DNA of 13,325 nucleotides, from the NCBI GenBank assembly GCA_003520925.1, contig DOTV01000200.1:1-13325 (forward strand), read 5' to 3'. Below the pieces are notes generated by a model. That model did no database searches. It worked only from the letters and a program-made list of their open reading frames with translations, and was not told the origin of the DNA. Position numbers and translations under genes: made by a program. The stretch is from Bacteroidales bacterium (lineage in GTDB: Bacteria; Bacteroidota; Bacteroidia; Bacteroidales; VadinHA17). Positions 1 through 7,643 of this stretch are shown piece after piece (position 1 is the first letter of the stretch; each line of letters starts with the position of its first letter).

Positions 1-413
1 GAAGCTCCGAAAACAACACCCTCCAGCAGGTTATAGTTTTTCTTTATAACAAGAATAGCAACACCGAGTACCGCACAGTTAGTAGTAATAAGAGGTAAGA
101 AGATGCCAAGTGCCTGGTAGAGGGGCTGGCTTATTTTCTTCAGAATAATCTCAACCATCTGTACCAGCGCCGCAATGACAAGAATAAATGTTATAGTTTG
201 CATGAAGGCGATACCAAGCTTATTCAGGACATATACCTGTATCAGATATGTTACCATAGTTGCAAGCACAATTACAAAAGTGACGGCTCCGGCCATACCC
301 AGGGCAGTATTGACTTTGTTTGAAACACCCAGGAACGGACAAATTCCAAGGAACTGTGCAAGAACTACATTGTTTACGATGAGGGCCGATATTATTATGA
401 GAATATATTCCAT
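1..413 (-). CDS. rnfA: Rnf complex membrane subunit RnfA (3' part missing)
   Basis: Integral membrane subunit of the ion-pumping ferredoxin:NAD+ oxidoreductase (Rnf). The gene starts with ATG at 413 and runs off the left edge, so about 137 of the usual ~190 residues are present. The visible protein opens MEYILIIISALIVNNVVL and carries the two family signatures: FLGICPFLGVS (Cys25) and LGIFLPLITTNCAVLG (Cys113). In the Rnf/Nqr family the matching cysteines of RnfA and RnfE together hold a [2Fe-2S] cluster inside the membrane; that role is family knowledge. Several hydrophobic helices are evident. It is the last visible gene of the operon, 12 nt after the rnfE stop. No Shine-Dalgarno sequence is evident before the ATG. 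It is a paralogue of RnfE, but the motif order and operon position fit RnfA. Confidence 0.95.
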   Translation of the reverse strand, partial: MEYILIIISALIVNNVVLAQFLGICPFLGVSNKVNTALGMAGAVTFVIVLATMVTYLIQVYVLNKLGIAFMQTITFILVIAALVQMVEIILKKISQPLYQALGIFLPLITTNCAVLGVAILVIKKNYNLLEGVVFGA

Positions 414-425
414 AAAAGTATGATT

Positions 426-1007
426 TTAGGTCTTCTTTATCTTGTTTACTAGCGCGATCATATAGCCAAGGGCCATGAAGGCTCCCGGTGCAAGAATAAA
501 CACTAGGATTCCATCACCCTGAATGAATTTGTGACCGAATATTGCCCCGCTTCCAACGATTTCACGGAAGGCACCCAGAATACCAAGGGCAACAGTAAAT
601 CCAAGCCCCATTCCCAGGCCGTCGACAAATGAAGAAAGAACGCTGTTTTTACTTGCAAAAGCTTCTGCGCGGCCCAGAACGATACAGTTCACAACTATAA
701 GTGGGATAAAGATCCCCAGCGTTTTGTAAAGATCGGGGACATAAGCCTGCATAACAAGGTCGACAACTGTAACAAACGATGCAATAACGACAATAAATGC
801 CGGTATCCTGACTTTATCGGGAATTAACTTTGCCAGCAATGAGATCACCACGTTTGACCCTATCAGTACAAAGGTCGTTGCGACTCCCATTCCCATCCCA
901 TTCATTGCGGATGAGGTTGTGGCCAGGGTAGGGCAGGTTCCGAGGACCAGAACCAGGATTGGATTCTCTTTCAGCAATCCTTTTGTAAAATTTTGAAGCT
1001 GATTCAT
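426..1007 (-). CDS. rnfE: Rnf complex membrane subunit RnfE
   Basis: Polytopic membrane subunit of the Rnf complex and a paralogue of RnfA. At 193 aa it is close to the usual family length. The signature LGTCPTLA (Cys25) lies near the N-terminus and IPLIVVNCIVLGRAEAFA (Cys108) mid-protein. These cysteines correspond to those that share the intramembrane [2Fe-2S] cluster with RnfA in studied homologues. The C-terminal half contains GLGMGLGFTVALGILGAFRE, another conserved stretch. The ATG overlaps the rnfG stop (ATGA, 4 nt) and follows a strong AAAGGAGG, so translation is probably coupled to rnfG. NqrD is the homologue in Na+-NQR, but the rnfB and rnfC neighbours settle the call as Rnf. Confidence 0.96.
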   Translation of the reverse strand: MNQLQNFTKGLLKENPILVLVLGTCPTLATTSSAMNGMGMGVATTFVLIGSNVVISLLAKLIPDKVRIPAFIVVIASFVTVVDLVMQAYVPDLYKTLGIFIPLIVVNCIVLGRAEAFASKNSVLSSFVDGLGMGLGFTVALGILGAFREIVGSGAIFGHKFIQGDGILVFILAPGAFMALGYMIALVNKIKKT

Positions 1008-1579
1008 TTTATTCCTCCTTTCTGAAGTGTGTTATATGCCCGCTGAACAGCATCGCAAAATGCTCTGGAGCTAATAGTGGCTGCTGTAATTGCATCAACC
1101 GGACCGCCATCCTTTTTTACTTTTAGCTGAAACTCAGCAGGATTTTTTTCATTGAACTGATCTTTAAACCCCGGCTCCGTCATCTTTGTTCCAAGTCCCG
1201 GTGTCTCTTTTTGTTCGAGGACCGAGATATTAATTATTGTTCCATCGGGCCTGAAACCGGCCATCAGACTAATATTTCCGCTGAATCCCTTTGAGGTAAA
1301 TGTATTTACAGCATACCCGACAATCACATCATCTTTTTTTGCAGGGTAGACCTCCAGGCTGTCCCCTTCGCCGGTTGACAGACGGAACATTTCATCATTC
1401 GGATTATTGTTGAATTCAGGAACTACTAATTTTATGGCATTAAGCTTTTTATTAAGGTTCGACAAGGCTATAGGTTCTTTTGTTAATTCATATACAAAAC
1501 CAAGGAGGGCTGAAGATACCAGCGCTATCAGTGTAAGCGACAACGCCATATTCCTGAATGTCGATTCGGTCTTAGCCAT
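1004..1579 (-). CDS. rnfG: Rnf complex FMN-binding subunit RnfG
   Basis: Membrane-anchored flavoprotein subunit of Rnf, 191 aa. One N-terminal transmembrane helix (about residues 10-31) is followed by a domain expected outside the cytoplasmic membrane. That domain contains KETPGLGTKM (about 124-133) and the FMN attachment motif TAATISS (165-171). In the family, the Thr of the S/T-G-A-T-x-S/T motif is joined to FMN by a phosphoester; here it would be Thr168. The motif has Ala where Gly is most common. The ATG overlaps the end of rnfD by 8 nt and sits 6 nt after GGAGG, within a ten-base perfect Shine-Dalgarno match. NqrC is the homologue in Na+-NQR; the operon shows that this is RnfG. Confidence 0.96.
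   Translation of the reverse strand: MAKTESTFRNMALSLTLIALVSSALLGFVYELTKEPIALSNLNKKLNAIKLVVPEFNNNPNDEMFRLSTGEGDSLEVYPAKKDDVIVGYAVNTFTSKGFSGNISLMAGFRPDGTIINISVLEQKETPGLGTKMTEPGFKDQFNEKNPAEFQLKVKKDGGPVDAITAATISSRAFCDAVQRAYNTLQKGGIK
1014..1021 (-). promoter_or_regulatory. Strong Shine-Dalgarno site of rnfE
   Basis: Read on the minus strand, AAAGGAGG ends 6 nt before the rnfE ATG. It lies inside the last codons of rnfG, where it encodes part of the ending KGGIK. It probably supports re-initiation at the ATGA overlap. Confidence 0.7.
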
Positions 1580-2573
1580 TTTTCACCTCCTTCCCAAACC
1601 TTTTCGGTTTAATATAAGCATTCATCAGTGGGACAAATGCATTCATTATCAATATTGCAAAGGATACACCTTCGGGGTAAGCTCCGTAAACCCTTATTAT
1701 TACAGTAATTATCCCGATCCCGATTCCATAGATAAGCATTGCTTTCGGCACCATAGGCGATGTAACATAGTCTGTCGCCATAAATATGGCCCCGAGCAAA
1801 ACGCCACCGGCCAGAATATGGAACATCGGATCGGCATTCTTTACAGGATTCACCAACCATAGAATGCCGGTGAAAATTGTCATGCTTCCGATTACCGCAA
1901 CCGGTATGTGCCATGTTATAACTCTTTTTGCAAGAAGATATATAAATCCTATCAGAAGTGCAACTGCAGCAATTTCACCCATTGACCCTCCCATATTACC
2001 AAGAAACATCTGGGATGGAGTTGGCACCTGATTCATCAGGGCTGATAAAGGTTCTCCGTTCTTAATTCCCTCTTTTATTATTGCCAGAGGTGTCGCACCT
2101 GTAACGGCATCTGTGTAACCGGTGGCTAAACCCCTGGGTAAGGGCCAGCTGGTCATTTGAACAGGAAATGAAATAAGCATAAAAACCCTTCCGACAAGAG
2201 CAGGATTAAAAGGATTATTTCCTAATCCCCCGAACGTCATTTTCGCTACAGCTATGGAAATGAAGCTTCCGATAACTATTATTAAGACCGGAATATTCGA
2301 AGGAAGGTTAAAAGCCAGAAGAATTCCAGTCACCAGTGCTGATCCGTCATTAATCGACAAAGGTTTCTTCAGAATATATTTCTGTATAAGATATTCGAAA
2401 GCCAGACAGGAAGCTACCGAGGCAGCCGTAACAATAATTGCTCCTGTACCAAAATAAAGAACTGAAGCAATAAATGCCGGAATAAGTGCAATCACAACAT
2501 TCAGCATCAGTTTTTGAGTCGATTCTTTTCCGTGCACATGGGGCGACGGAGAAACACTTAGCAGATTACCCAT
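1572..2573 (-). CDS. rnfD: Rnf complex membrane subunit RnfD
   Basis: Polytopic membrane subunit of Rnf carrying covalent FMN. The length of 333 aa is normal. Family landmarks are the N-terminal SPSPHVHGKEST (about residues 8-19), the block GGLGNNPFNPALVGRVF (115-131) and the FMN site TGATPL (158-163), in which Thr161 is the expected attachment residue. Many hydrophobic segments follow, including GGVLLGAIFMATDYVTSP, another conserved family stretch. RnfD sits in the membrane core next to RnfA, RnfE and RnfG and is proposed to take part in ion translocation (family knowledge). The gene begins 18 nt after rnfC, and its 3' end encodes the Shine-Dalgarno of rnfG. NqrB is the Na+-NQR homologue. 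Confidence 0.96.
   Translation of the reverse strand: MGNLLSVSPSPHVHGKESTQKLMLNVVIALIPAFIASVLYFGTGAIIVTAASVASCLAFEYLIQKYILKKPLSINDGSALVTGILLAFNLPSNIPVLIIVIGSFISIAVAKMTFGGLGNNPFNPALVGRVFMLISFPVQMTSWPLPRGLATGYTDAVTGATPLAIIKEGIKNGEPLSALMNQVPTPSQMFLGNMGGSMGEIAAVALLIGFIYLLAKRVITWHIPVAVIGSMTIFTGILWLVNPVKNADPMFHILAGGVLLGAIFMATDYVTSPMVPKAMLIYGIGIGIITVIIRVYGAYPEGVSFAILIMNAFVPLMNAYIKPKRFGKEVKNG
1583..1592 (-). promoter_or_regulatory. Ten-base Shine-Dalgarno site of rnfG
   Basis: Minus-strand AAGGAGGTGA is a full ten-base match to the complement of the usual 16S rRNA 3' end. GGAGG lies 6 nt before the rnfG ATG. The site is inside the rnfD 3' end, encoding KEVKNG. It supports the chosen rnfG start and suggests coupling with rnfD. 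Confidence 0.75.
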
Positions 2574-2591
2574 ATTATATTTAAATTCCTT

Positions 2592-3926
2592 TTATTTTAA
2601 ATTCCTCTGCCGGGCCATTTTTATTACGTTCGTCTTCCCAAGTCTTATATAATCGAGGAGAGGTCTGCCGGCAGGACACGTAAAACTGCACGAGCCGCAT
2701 TCCATGCAGTCAGTTATCCTTTCTTTTTCGGCGCGTTCAAATAAGCCCTTTTCAGATACCGACATCAACAGATATGGCTCAAGCCGGATAGGACAGACTG
2801 AAACACATTTTGCGCATCTGATGCACGGTTTTATTTCCACTCTTTGTGATTCTCCTGCTGGTACTATGACAACTCCCGACATTCCTTTAACTACCGGGAT
2901 GTTCGTATTGCCTACTGCTTTTCCCATCATCGGTCCGCCATTAATAATCTTACCAGTATCCTCCGGAAGTCCTCCAGCTGCTTCAATAAGTTTTGCCAGA
3001 CTTGTCCCTGTACGGACCATGTAGTTACCGGGCTTTGAGAGATGTTTTCCGGTGATTGTAACAACTCTTTCAAAGAGAGGTTTATTCTTCTGAACCGCCT
3101 CATATACAGCGAAAGATGTTCCGACATTATGAACAACCGCCCCTACATCAAGCGGAAGCCTGCCAGAAGGGACTTCTCTTCCAGTGAGAGCTTTAATAAG
3201 CTGTTTTTCAGCTCCCTGTGGATATTTTACTTTCAGTGCATGGACAGAAATTCCTTTGCATGCTGAAGCTATCTTCCGAATATGAGAGATTGCATCAGGT
3301 TTGTTGTTTTCTATTCCTATCAGGGCTTTCTCAACATTAAGCGCCTTCATCAATATTGAAACCCCGATAATCATTTCTTCTCCTTTTTCAAGCATGAGCC
3401 TGTGATCGGATGTAAGAAAGGGTTCGCATTCAACTCCGTTAATAATAAGCACCTCGCATTTTTTCCCCGATGGTACGGTAAGCTTTACGTGCGATGGGAA
3501 TGTGGCACCTCCCAATCCCACAATACCCGACTCAAAACACCTTTTGACGATCTCTTCCGGAGAGAGCTTTATATCATTCTCAATCTCCTTACTCCTGTTA
3601 ATAGTTTCGACCCATTCATCTCCTTCAACATCAATGAAAATTGAAGTCTGCTTAAATCCGTAACTATCAGGGGCAATATCGATTTTATTTATTTTACCGG
3701 AAACAGAAGAATGGATATTCGCCGATACAAAACCTTTCCCGGCTGCAATAAGCTGACCAGCTTTAATTGAATCACCTTTGTTTACTACTGGATTGGCCGG
3801 AGATCCGATGTGCTGCGAGACAGGTATAATAACACTTTCAGGAACAGGAAGATACTCAATAGGAATATCAGCTGTAATCTTGTTTTCAGGTGGATGAACA
3901 CCTCCGATGGGAAATGTTTTCAGCAC
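2592..3926 (-). CDS. rnfC: Rnf complex NADH-binding iron-sulfur subunit RnfC
   Basis: Peripheral cytoplasmic subunit expected to bind NAD(H) and FMN and carry two [4Fe-4S] clusters. The 444-aa protein opens with IGGVHPPENK, typical of RnfC. It then has the Complex I 51-kDa-like nucleotide and flavin region, including GIVGLGGATFPSHVK (134-148) and NGVECEPFLTSDHR (163-176), and a SLBB-like part around GTSLAKLIEAAGGLP. Two ferredoxin motifs close it: Cys368/371/374/378 and Cys407/410/413/417. The long Ala-rich C-terminal extension of E. coli RsxC is absent. The start codon is GTG at 3926: no in-frame ATG lies just upstream, and the following residues match the family N-terminus. The gene lies 31 nt after rnfB. 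Confidence 0.96.
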   Translation of the reverse strand: MLKTFPIGGVHPPENKITADIPIEYLPVPESVIIPVSQHIGSPANPVVNKGDSIKAGQLIAAGKGFVSANIHSSVSGKINKIDIAPDSYGFKQTSIFIDVEGDEWVETINRSKEIENDIKLSPEEIVKRCFESGIVGLGGATFPSHVKLTVPSGKKCEVLIINGVECEPFLTSDHRLMLEKGEEMIIGVSILMKALNVEKALIGIENNKPDAISHIRKIASACKGISVHALKVKYPQGAEKQLIKALTGREVPSGRLPLDVGAVVHNVGTSFAVYEAVQKNKPLFERVVTITGKHLSKPGNYMVRTGTSLAKLIEAAGGLPEDTGKIINGGPMMGKAVGNTNIPVVKGMSGVVIVPAGESQRVEIKPCIRCAKCVSVCPIRLEPYLLMSVSEKGLFERAEKERITDCMECGSCSFTCPAGRPLLDYIRLGKTNVIKMARQRNLK

Positions 3927-3957
3927 TATTATATTGTATTAATTAAAATCAACTTTA

Positions 3958-4818
3958 TCAGTTAGCAACCTCCACCTGGGCTTCAACCTTTGGTTTCCTC
4001 GGTGGAAAATTAAGTTCAATTATGGCATTTGTCGGACACTCCTCCACACACTTTCTGCAGAATGTGCATTTCGATGCATCGATATATGCAAGGTTGTTTT
4101 CAATCGTAATTGCATTGAAGGCGCACACCTTCTGGCATTTGTTGCAGGCTATGCATGCTACTTTGCATGCTCTTCTCGCAGGTCCTCCCTTATCGCAGTT
4201 GGAACATGCCACATAAATTTTCCTGTCTTTCTTTGCTTTTTTGCGCAGTTCAATCAGATTCCGCGGGCAGGCTTTAACACAGGCACCGCACGAAACGCAT
4301 TTCTCATCTTTAATTACAGGTAACCCGGTCGCAATGTCCATATGCAGGGCGTCGAATGTACAAGCCCTTTCACAATCCCCATTTCCAAGACATCCGTAAC
4401 TGCAATCTGTGTCACCTGAATAGAGACTATGGACAATCCGGCAATCAGACGCGCCGTTATAATTTGAAGTATGAGGTCTTGATTCAGGAGTACCGTTGCA
4501 CAGTAGAACTGCAACAGTTGGGTCGACTGCTGGTGCAACCTTCCCAAGAAGCCTTGCCGCTTCTTCCATAACTGCCGCCCCACCGACTGGACAATTAAGA
4601 CCCTCAAAAGAATCAGCATTTACAAGAGCTTCAGCCATGTTCCTGCACCCTGCAAAACCGCATCCTCCACAATTGGCAGCAGGCAAGGCTGCCTGGACTT
4701 CGTCAATCCTGGGATCTTCAAATACCTTGAATTTCTGAGCTACTAAGTAGAGGATAACGGCCGAAATAAAAGCGAGCAGACTCAGACTTATTATAGTTAT
4801 CAGAACTGTGGAACTCAT
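3958..4818 (-). CDS. rnfB: Rnf complex ferredoxin-accepting subunit RnfB, long multi-cluster form
   Basis: Polyferredoxin subunit that receives electrons from reduced ferredoxin. An N-terminal transmembrane helix (about residues 5-27) is followed by an Fe-S domain with Cys50, 53, 58 and 76 (NCGGCGFAGC). Next come Cys139/143/149/153, Cys174/177/180/184, Cys222/225/228/232 and Cys251/254/257/261. This gives five complete four-cysteine sets. Five more cysteines (107, 126, 205, 208, 218) could hold a sixth cluster. At 286 aa it is much longer than E. coli RsxB (about 190 aa) and resembles the long RnfB of clostridia and methanogens. It begins 6 nt after the rseC-like stop and opens the rnf block. 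The cluster grouping is inferred from spacing alone. Confidence 0.96.
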   Translation of the reverse strand: MSSTVLITIISLSLLAFISAVILYLVAQKFKVFEDPRIDEVQAALPAANCGGCGFAGCRNMAEALVNADSFEGLNCPVGGAAVMEEAARLLGKVAPAVDPTVAVLLCNGTPESRPHTSNYNGASDCRIVHSLYSGDTDCSYGCLGNGDCERACTFDALHMDIATGLPVIKDEKCVSCGACVKACPRNLIELRKKAKKDRKIYVACSNCDKGGPARRACKVACIACNKCQKVCAFNAITIENNLAYIDASKCTFCRKCVEECPTNAIIELNFPPRKPKVEAQVEVAN

Positions 4819-4824
4819 TAATGA

Positions 4825-5247
4825 TTATGTTTTTAACTTAAATGTAAAACTCCGGTTAATTCTATTTCTGAATAAATAAAGAATCAGATACCAGGGGGCC
4901 AGAAGAGAGATTGAAATTAAGCCCGACATCAATTCATTGAAAGATAGTATATTACAAATAACAAGGCTGGCAACAACAATAACAAGAGGAACAAGATAGC
5001 TTAAAACCACTGCCTTAAACCCGGTCGATTGTTCCATTAAAACAGTTACACTGTCGCCGGGTGATACATTATATCTGCCTCTGATGTCAATTGTTTTCTC
5101 TTCTTTTCCTGAAATACCGCATAGACCTTCAGCATGACATCCGGAACATGCCGGATTTGATGTAATACTTACAAGAACTGAACTGCCGTCGACCTTTTTG
5201 ACTGTCCCGTCATGTTGAATAGTGCCATGAAAAGCTGATTCTGTCAT
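4825..5247 (-). CDS. rseC: RseC/MucC-family membrane protein
   Basis: Small membrane protein (140 aa) of the SoxR-reducing RseC/MucC family. The N-terminal part has the expected pattern GTVKKVDGSSVLVSI followed by a cysteine motif, Cys34-x2-Cys37-x5-Cys43 (CSGCHAEGLC). Two hydrophobic segments follow, near residues 78-100 and 106-126. It is the first gene of the operon and lies 6 nt before rnfB. In E. coli, RseC and the Rnf-like RsxABCDGE complex are both implicated in keeping SoxR reduced. Here they share one transcript, which suggests that RseC assists Rnf assembly, cofactor delivery or electron output. No soxR is visible in the window, so the E. coli-derived name may not describe its job here. 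Confidence 0.88.
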   Translation of the reverse strand: MTESAFHGTIQHDGTVKKVDGSSVLVSITSNPACSGCHAEGLCGISGKEEKTIDIRGRYNVSPGDSVTVLMEQSTGFKAVVLSYLVPLVIVVASLVICNILSFNELMSGLISISLLAPWYLILYLFRNRINRSFTFKLKT

Positions 5248-5273
5248 ATTAACACCCGGCTGTTTGAAGTCGG

Positions 5274-5281
5274 CAAATTTA
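5274..5281 (-). promoter_or_regulatory. Candidate -7 box of the rseC-rnfBCDGEA operon
   Basis: On the minus strand TAAATTTG matches the Bacteroidota -7 consensus TAnnTTTG exactly and lies 26 nt before the rseC-like ATG. No clear -33 TTG is found at the expected distance (the nearest is TTCG), so this is a sequence-only guess. The short, AT-rich consensus can arise by chance. Confidence 0.4.
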
Positions 5282-5360
5282 TAAATCCTGTAAAATTTCG
5301 AACTGCTTTTTATCAGGTTTTACCTACGGTCTAATTATTTAGAATCATTCTAATTAAAAC

Positions 5361-5462
5361 TAGTTGCTGGTTTCTTGTTGCCTTCTGCCTGCTGCTTGTT
5401 CATTACCAGTAACCTTTACCAGTAACCAGTAACCAGTAACAAGTAACCAATCACCAATCACC
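5361..5462. repeat. Degenerate tandem array with 7-bp period
   Basis: About 14 consecutive heptad units fill most of the gap between recG and the rseC-like gene. The right half (5408-5462) contains near-identical units such as agtaacc (5421-5427, 5428-5434 and 5442-5448), agtaaca (5435-5441) and aatcacc (5449-5455 and 5456-5462). The left half (5361-5402) keeps the period but with T/G/C-rich units such as ttgttgc, cttctgc and ctgctgc. One unit near 5417-5422 is a base short. The halves are partly complementary: 5363-5382 against 5435-5454 pairs at 16 of 20 positions, counting two G-T wobbles. The array starts 7 nt after the recG stop and would be read into the recG transcript. Function is unknown; a terminator or RNA-processing role is possible, as is slippage-driven sequence without function. 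Confidence 0.85.
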
Positions 5463-5469
5463 TTAGGGT

Positions 5470-7575
5470 TTAACCTATATTACTCCATGATTGATTTACG
5501 CTGAATAGTCTTTTCAACCCTTCCTTTAAAATAAGATTCCTGCTGTTTTCCAGTAAAGGATCCTGTGTGAGGATCCCTTCAGCTATGTTCCTTACATATT
5601 CAATAATTTGTCCGTCTTTTCCAAGGCTGGCAATTTTTAGATCAAATGGTATGCCGCTTTGCATGGTTCCTTCAATGTCGCCCGGTCCTCTCAGCTGGAG
5701 GTCCGTTTCAGCTATCTCAAAACCATCATTTGTTCTTATCATGACCTCAATCCTTGCAGCAGCCTCCTTTGAAAGCTTATCAGAGCTCATCAGAATGCAG
5801 TAGGACTGGTCGGCTCCCCGTCCGACGCGGCCTCTCAGCTGATGTAGCTGGGAGAGTCCGAATCTTTCCGCACTTTCAATTACCATAACTGATGCATTTG
5901 GGATATCGACACCTACCTCTATTACTGTGGTTGCAACAAGAATATTTGCGTAGCCTTCCTTAAAGAGCCTCATCGAAGCTTCTTTCTCTGCAGGGGTCAT
6001 CTTTCCGTGAACAATGCTGATACAGTATTTAGGTGCCGGAAAAACTCTTGAAATTGTATCCCATCCATCTTCAAGGTTTTTATAGTCCATCTTTTCCGAT
6101 TCCTGGATAAGCGGATAGACAACAAAAACCTGCCGTCCCTCATTAATCTGGTTCCTTATAAAACCAAAAACTTTATTCCGTTCTGAATCAGTAAAATGCA
6201 TAGTTTTTATCGGAACTCTTCCCGGAGGAAGTTCGTCAATTACTGAAACATCGAGGTCGCCATATAGGGTCATTGCAAGGGTTCTTGGAATTGGTGTCGC
6301 AGTCATGACAAGAACATGCGGAGGGTTAATGCTCTTCTCCCATAGCCTCGCCCTCTGTGCAACTCCGAACCTGTGCTGTTCATCGATAATTACAAGACCA
6401 AGATTGGCAAACCTGACATTCTCCTCTATAAGCGCATGGGTTCCGATAAGTATGTTCAATGAGCTGTCTGTAAGGGATTCATCGATTGTTTTACGCCGGC
6501 TTCTCTTTGATGATCCTGTCAGGAGGCTAACATTAATCCCTATCCCTTGAACCATATTGCATATAGTTTCATAATGCTGGTTTGCAAGGATCTCTGTTGG
6601 AGCCATCAGACATGCCTGATATCCGTTGTCAATTGCAATAAGCATACTCATCAGTGCAACCAGGGTCTTTCCGCTCCCGACATCACCCTGGAGCAGGCGA
6701 TTCATTTGCTTCCCAGACCCAAGATCCTTCCTGATCTCCCTCATTACTTTTTTCTGGGCCTCAGTGAGTGAAAAGGGCAGGTTGTTGTAATAAAAATTGT
6801 TAAAGAATTCCCCTACACTTGAAAAGACAAATCCCTTGTATTTTCTGGTCCTGTTGGTTTTAAACCGTAAGAGGTTAAGCTCAATGTAAAAGAGTTCTTC
6901 AAATTTGAGCCTGTATCTTGATTTTTCTATTTCAGCCGCATTTGACGGGAAATGAATCTTATGAAGGGCTTCATGAAGTTCCATAAGGTGATTACCTGAA
7001 ATCAGATATTCAGGGAGGGTGTCGGGTATTCTGAATTTAATCTGGTTCAGCAGGGTTCCGACAAATTTGCTTATAGTTTTTGAAGTGACAAATTGATTTT
7101 TCAGCTTTTCGGTGGTGCTGTACTGGGCCTGAAGTGATGAACTGATTTTCTGTGCCGCTTTTTCAGATGCTTCAATCTCAGGATGGATAATATTTACCAT
7201 CCCATTAAAAACACCTGGTTTTCCAAACACAATATATTCAACCCCGGGAGTGTAGTTTCCGGTTATCCATTTTGTTCCCTTGAACCAGACCAGTTTTATT
7301 GTACCGGTTTCATCGTTAAAGTCGGCAACGAGTCTTTTCCCTTTACCTTGTCCTTCAGTATAATACCCTTTTATATAACCTTTTATCTGAACAAGAGGAA
7401 GATCGGGATCAAGTTCTGTAATTCTGTAAAATCTTGTCCTGTCGATGTATTTGTAGGGAAAGTAATAAAGGAGATCCCTGAATGTATTTATATTAAGCTC
7501 TTTACTTAATATTTCAGCTCTCCTGGGGCCAACACCTGTCAGATAAGTTATATTCGAATCAAGAAACTCCTGCAT
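5470..7575 (-). CDS. recG: ATP-dependent DNA helicase RecG
   Basis: Branched-DNA helicase that remodels stalled replication forks and recombination intermediates. The 701-aa length is normal. The N-terminal wedge and OB-fold region (about 1-240) includes YLTGVGPRRAEIL (11-23), typical of RecG. The superfamily 2 helicase core follows: Walker A GDVGSGKT (297-304), MAPTEILANQH, Walker B DEQH (398-401), motif III TATPIPRTLAMTLYGDLD (425-442) and motif VI QLRGRVGRG (579-587). The C-terminal part has the RecG-type DLQLRGPGDIEGTMQSG block. It is alone on its strand, divergent from the methyltransferase gene across 68 bp. Minus-strand TATCTTTT at 7601-7608 is a weak -7 candidate for it. All core motifs look intact. 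Confidence 0.97.
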   Translation of the reverse strand: MQEFLDSNITYLTGVGPRRAEILSKELNINTFRDLLYYFPYKYIDRTRFYRITELDPDLPLVQIKGYIKGYYTEGQGKGKRLVADFNDETGTIKLVWFKGTKWITGNYTPGVEYIVFGKPGVFNGMVNIIHPEIEASEKAAQKISSSLQAQYSTTEKLKNQFVTSKTISKFVGTLLNQIKFRIPDTLPEYLISGNHLMELHEALHKIHFPSNAAEIEKSRYRLKFEELFYIELNLLRFKTNRTRKYKGFVFSSVGEFFNNFYYNNLPFSLTEAQKKVMREIRKDLGSGKQMNRLLQGDVGSGKTLVALMSMLIAIDNGYQACLMAPTEILANQHYETICNMVQGIGINVSLLTGSSKRSRRKTIDESLTDSSLNILIGTHALIEENVRFANLGLVIIDEQHRFGVAQRARLWEKSINPPHVLVMTATPIPRTLAMTLYGDLDVSVIDELPPGRVPIKTMHFTDSERNKVFGFIRNQINEGRQVFVVYPLIQESEKMDYKNLEDGWDTISRVFPAPKYCISIVHGKMTPAEKEASMRLFKEGYANILVATTVIEVGVDIPNASVMVIESAERFGLSQLHQLRGRVGRGADQSYCILMSSDKLSKEAAARIEVMIRTNDGFEIAETDLQLRGPGDIEGTMQSGIPFDLKIASLGKDGQIIEYVRNIAEGILTQDPLLENSRNLILKEGLKRLFSVNQSWSNIG

Positions 7576-7595
7576 TTTTTCTGCTCAGTGGAAGG

Positions 7596-7628
7596 TTGTA
7601 AAAAGATACCCGAAATTAGTTAATTTTG
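7596..7628 (+). promoter_or_regulatory. Candidate promoter of the methyltransferase gene
   Basis: TTG at 7596-7598 and TAATTTTG at 7621-7628, 22 nt apart, resemble the Bacteroidota -33/-7 promoter; the -7 element matches TAnnTTTG exactly. The box ends 15 nt before the ATG at 7644, implying a very short leader. Confidence 0.45.
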
Positions 7629-7643
7629 ACGACCTGACCTAAC

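Noticed and set aside
1407..1914. Long frames on both strands over rnfG and rnfD (151 and 101 codons)
   Set aside because: They overlap intact rnf genes in other frames and show no family features.
5361..5462. Possible CRISPR array
   Set aside because: The units are 7 bp, contiguous and without unique spacers, and no cas gene is present.
5463..5472. TTAGGG-like telomeric motif beside the recG stop
   Set aside because: It is a single copy formed by the recG stop region; there is no tandem repetition of it and no reason to expect a telomere.
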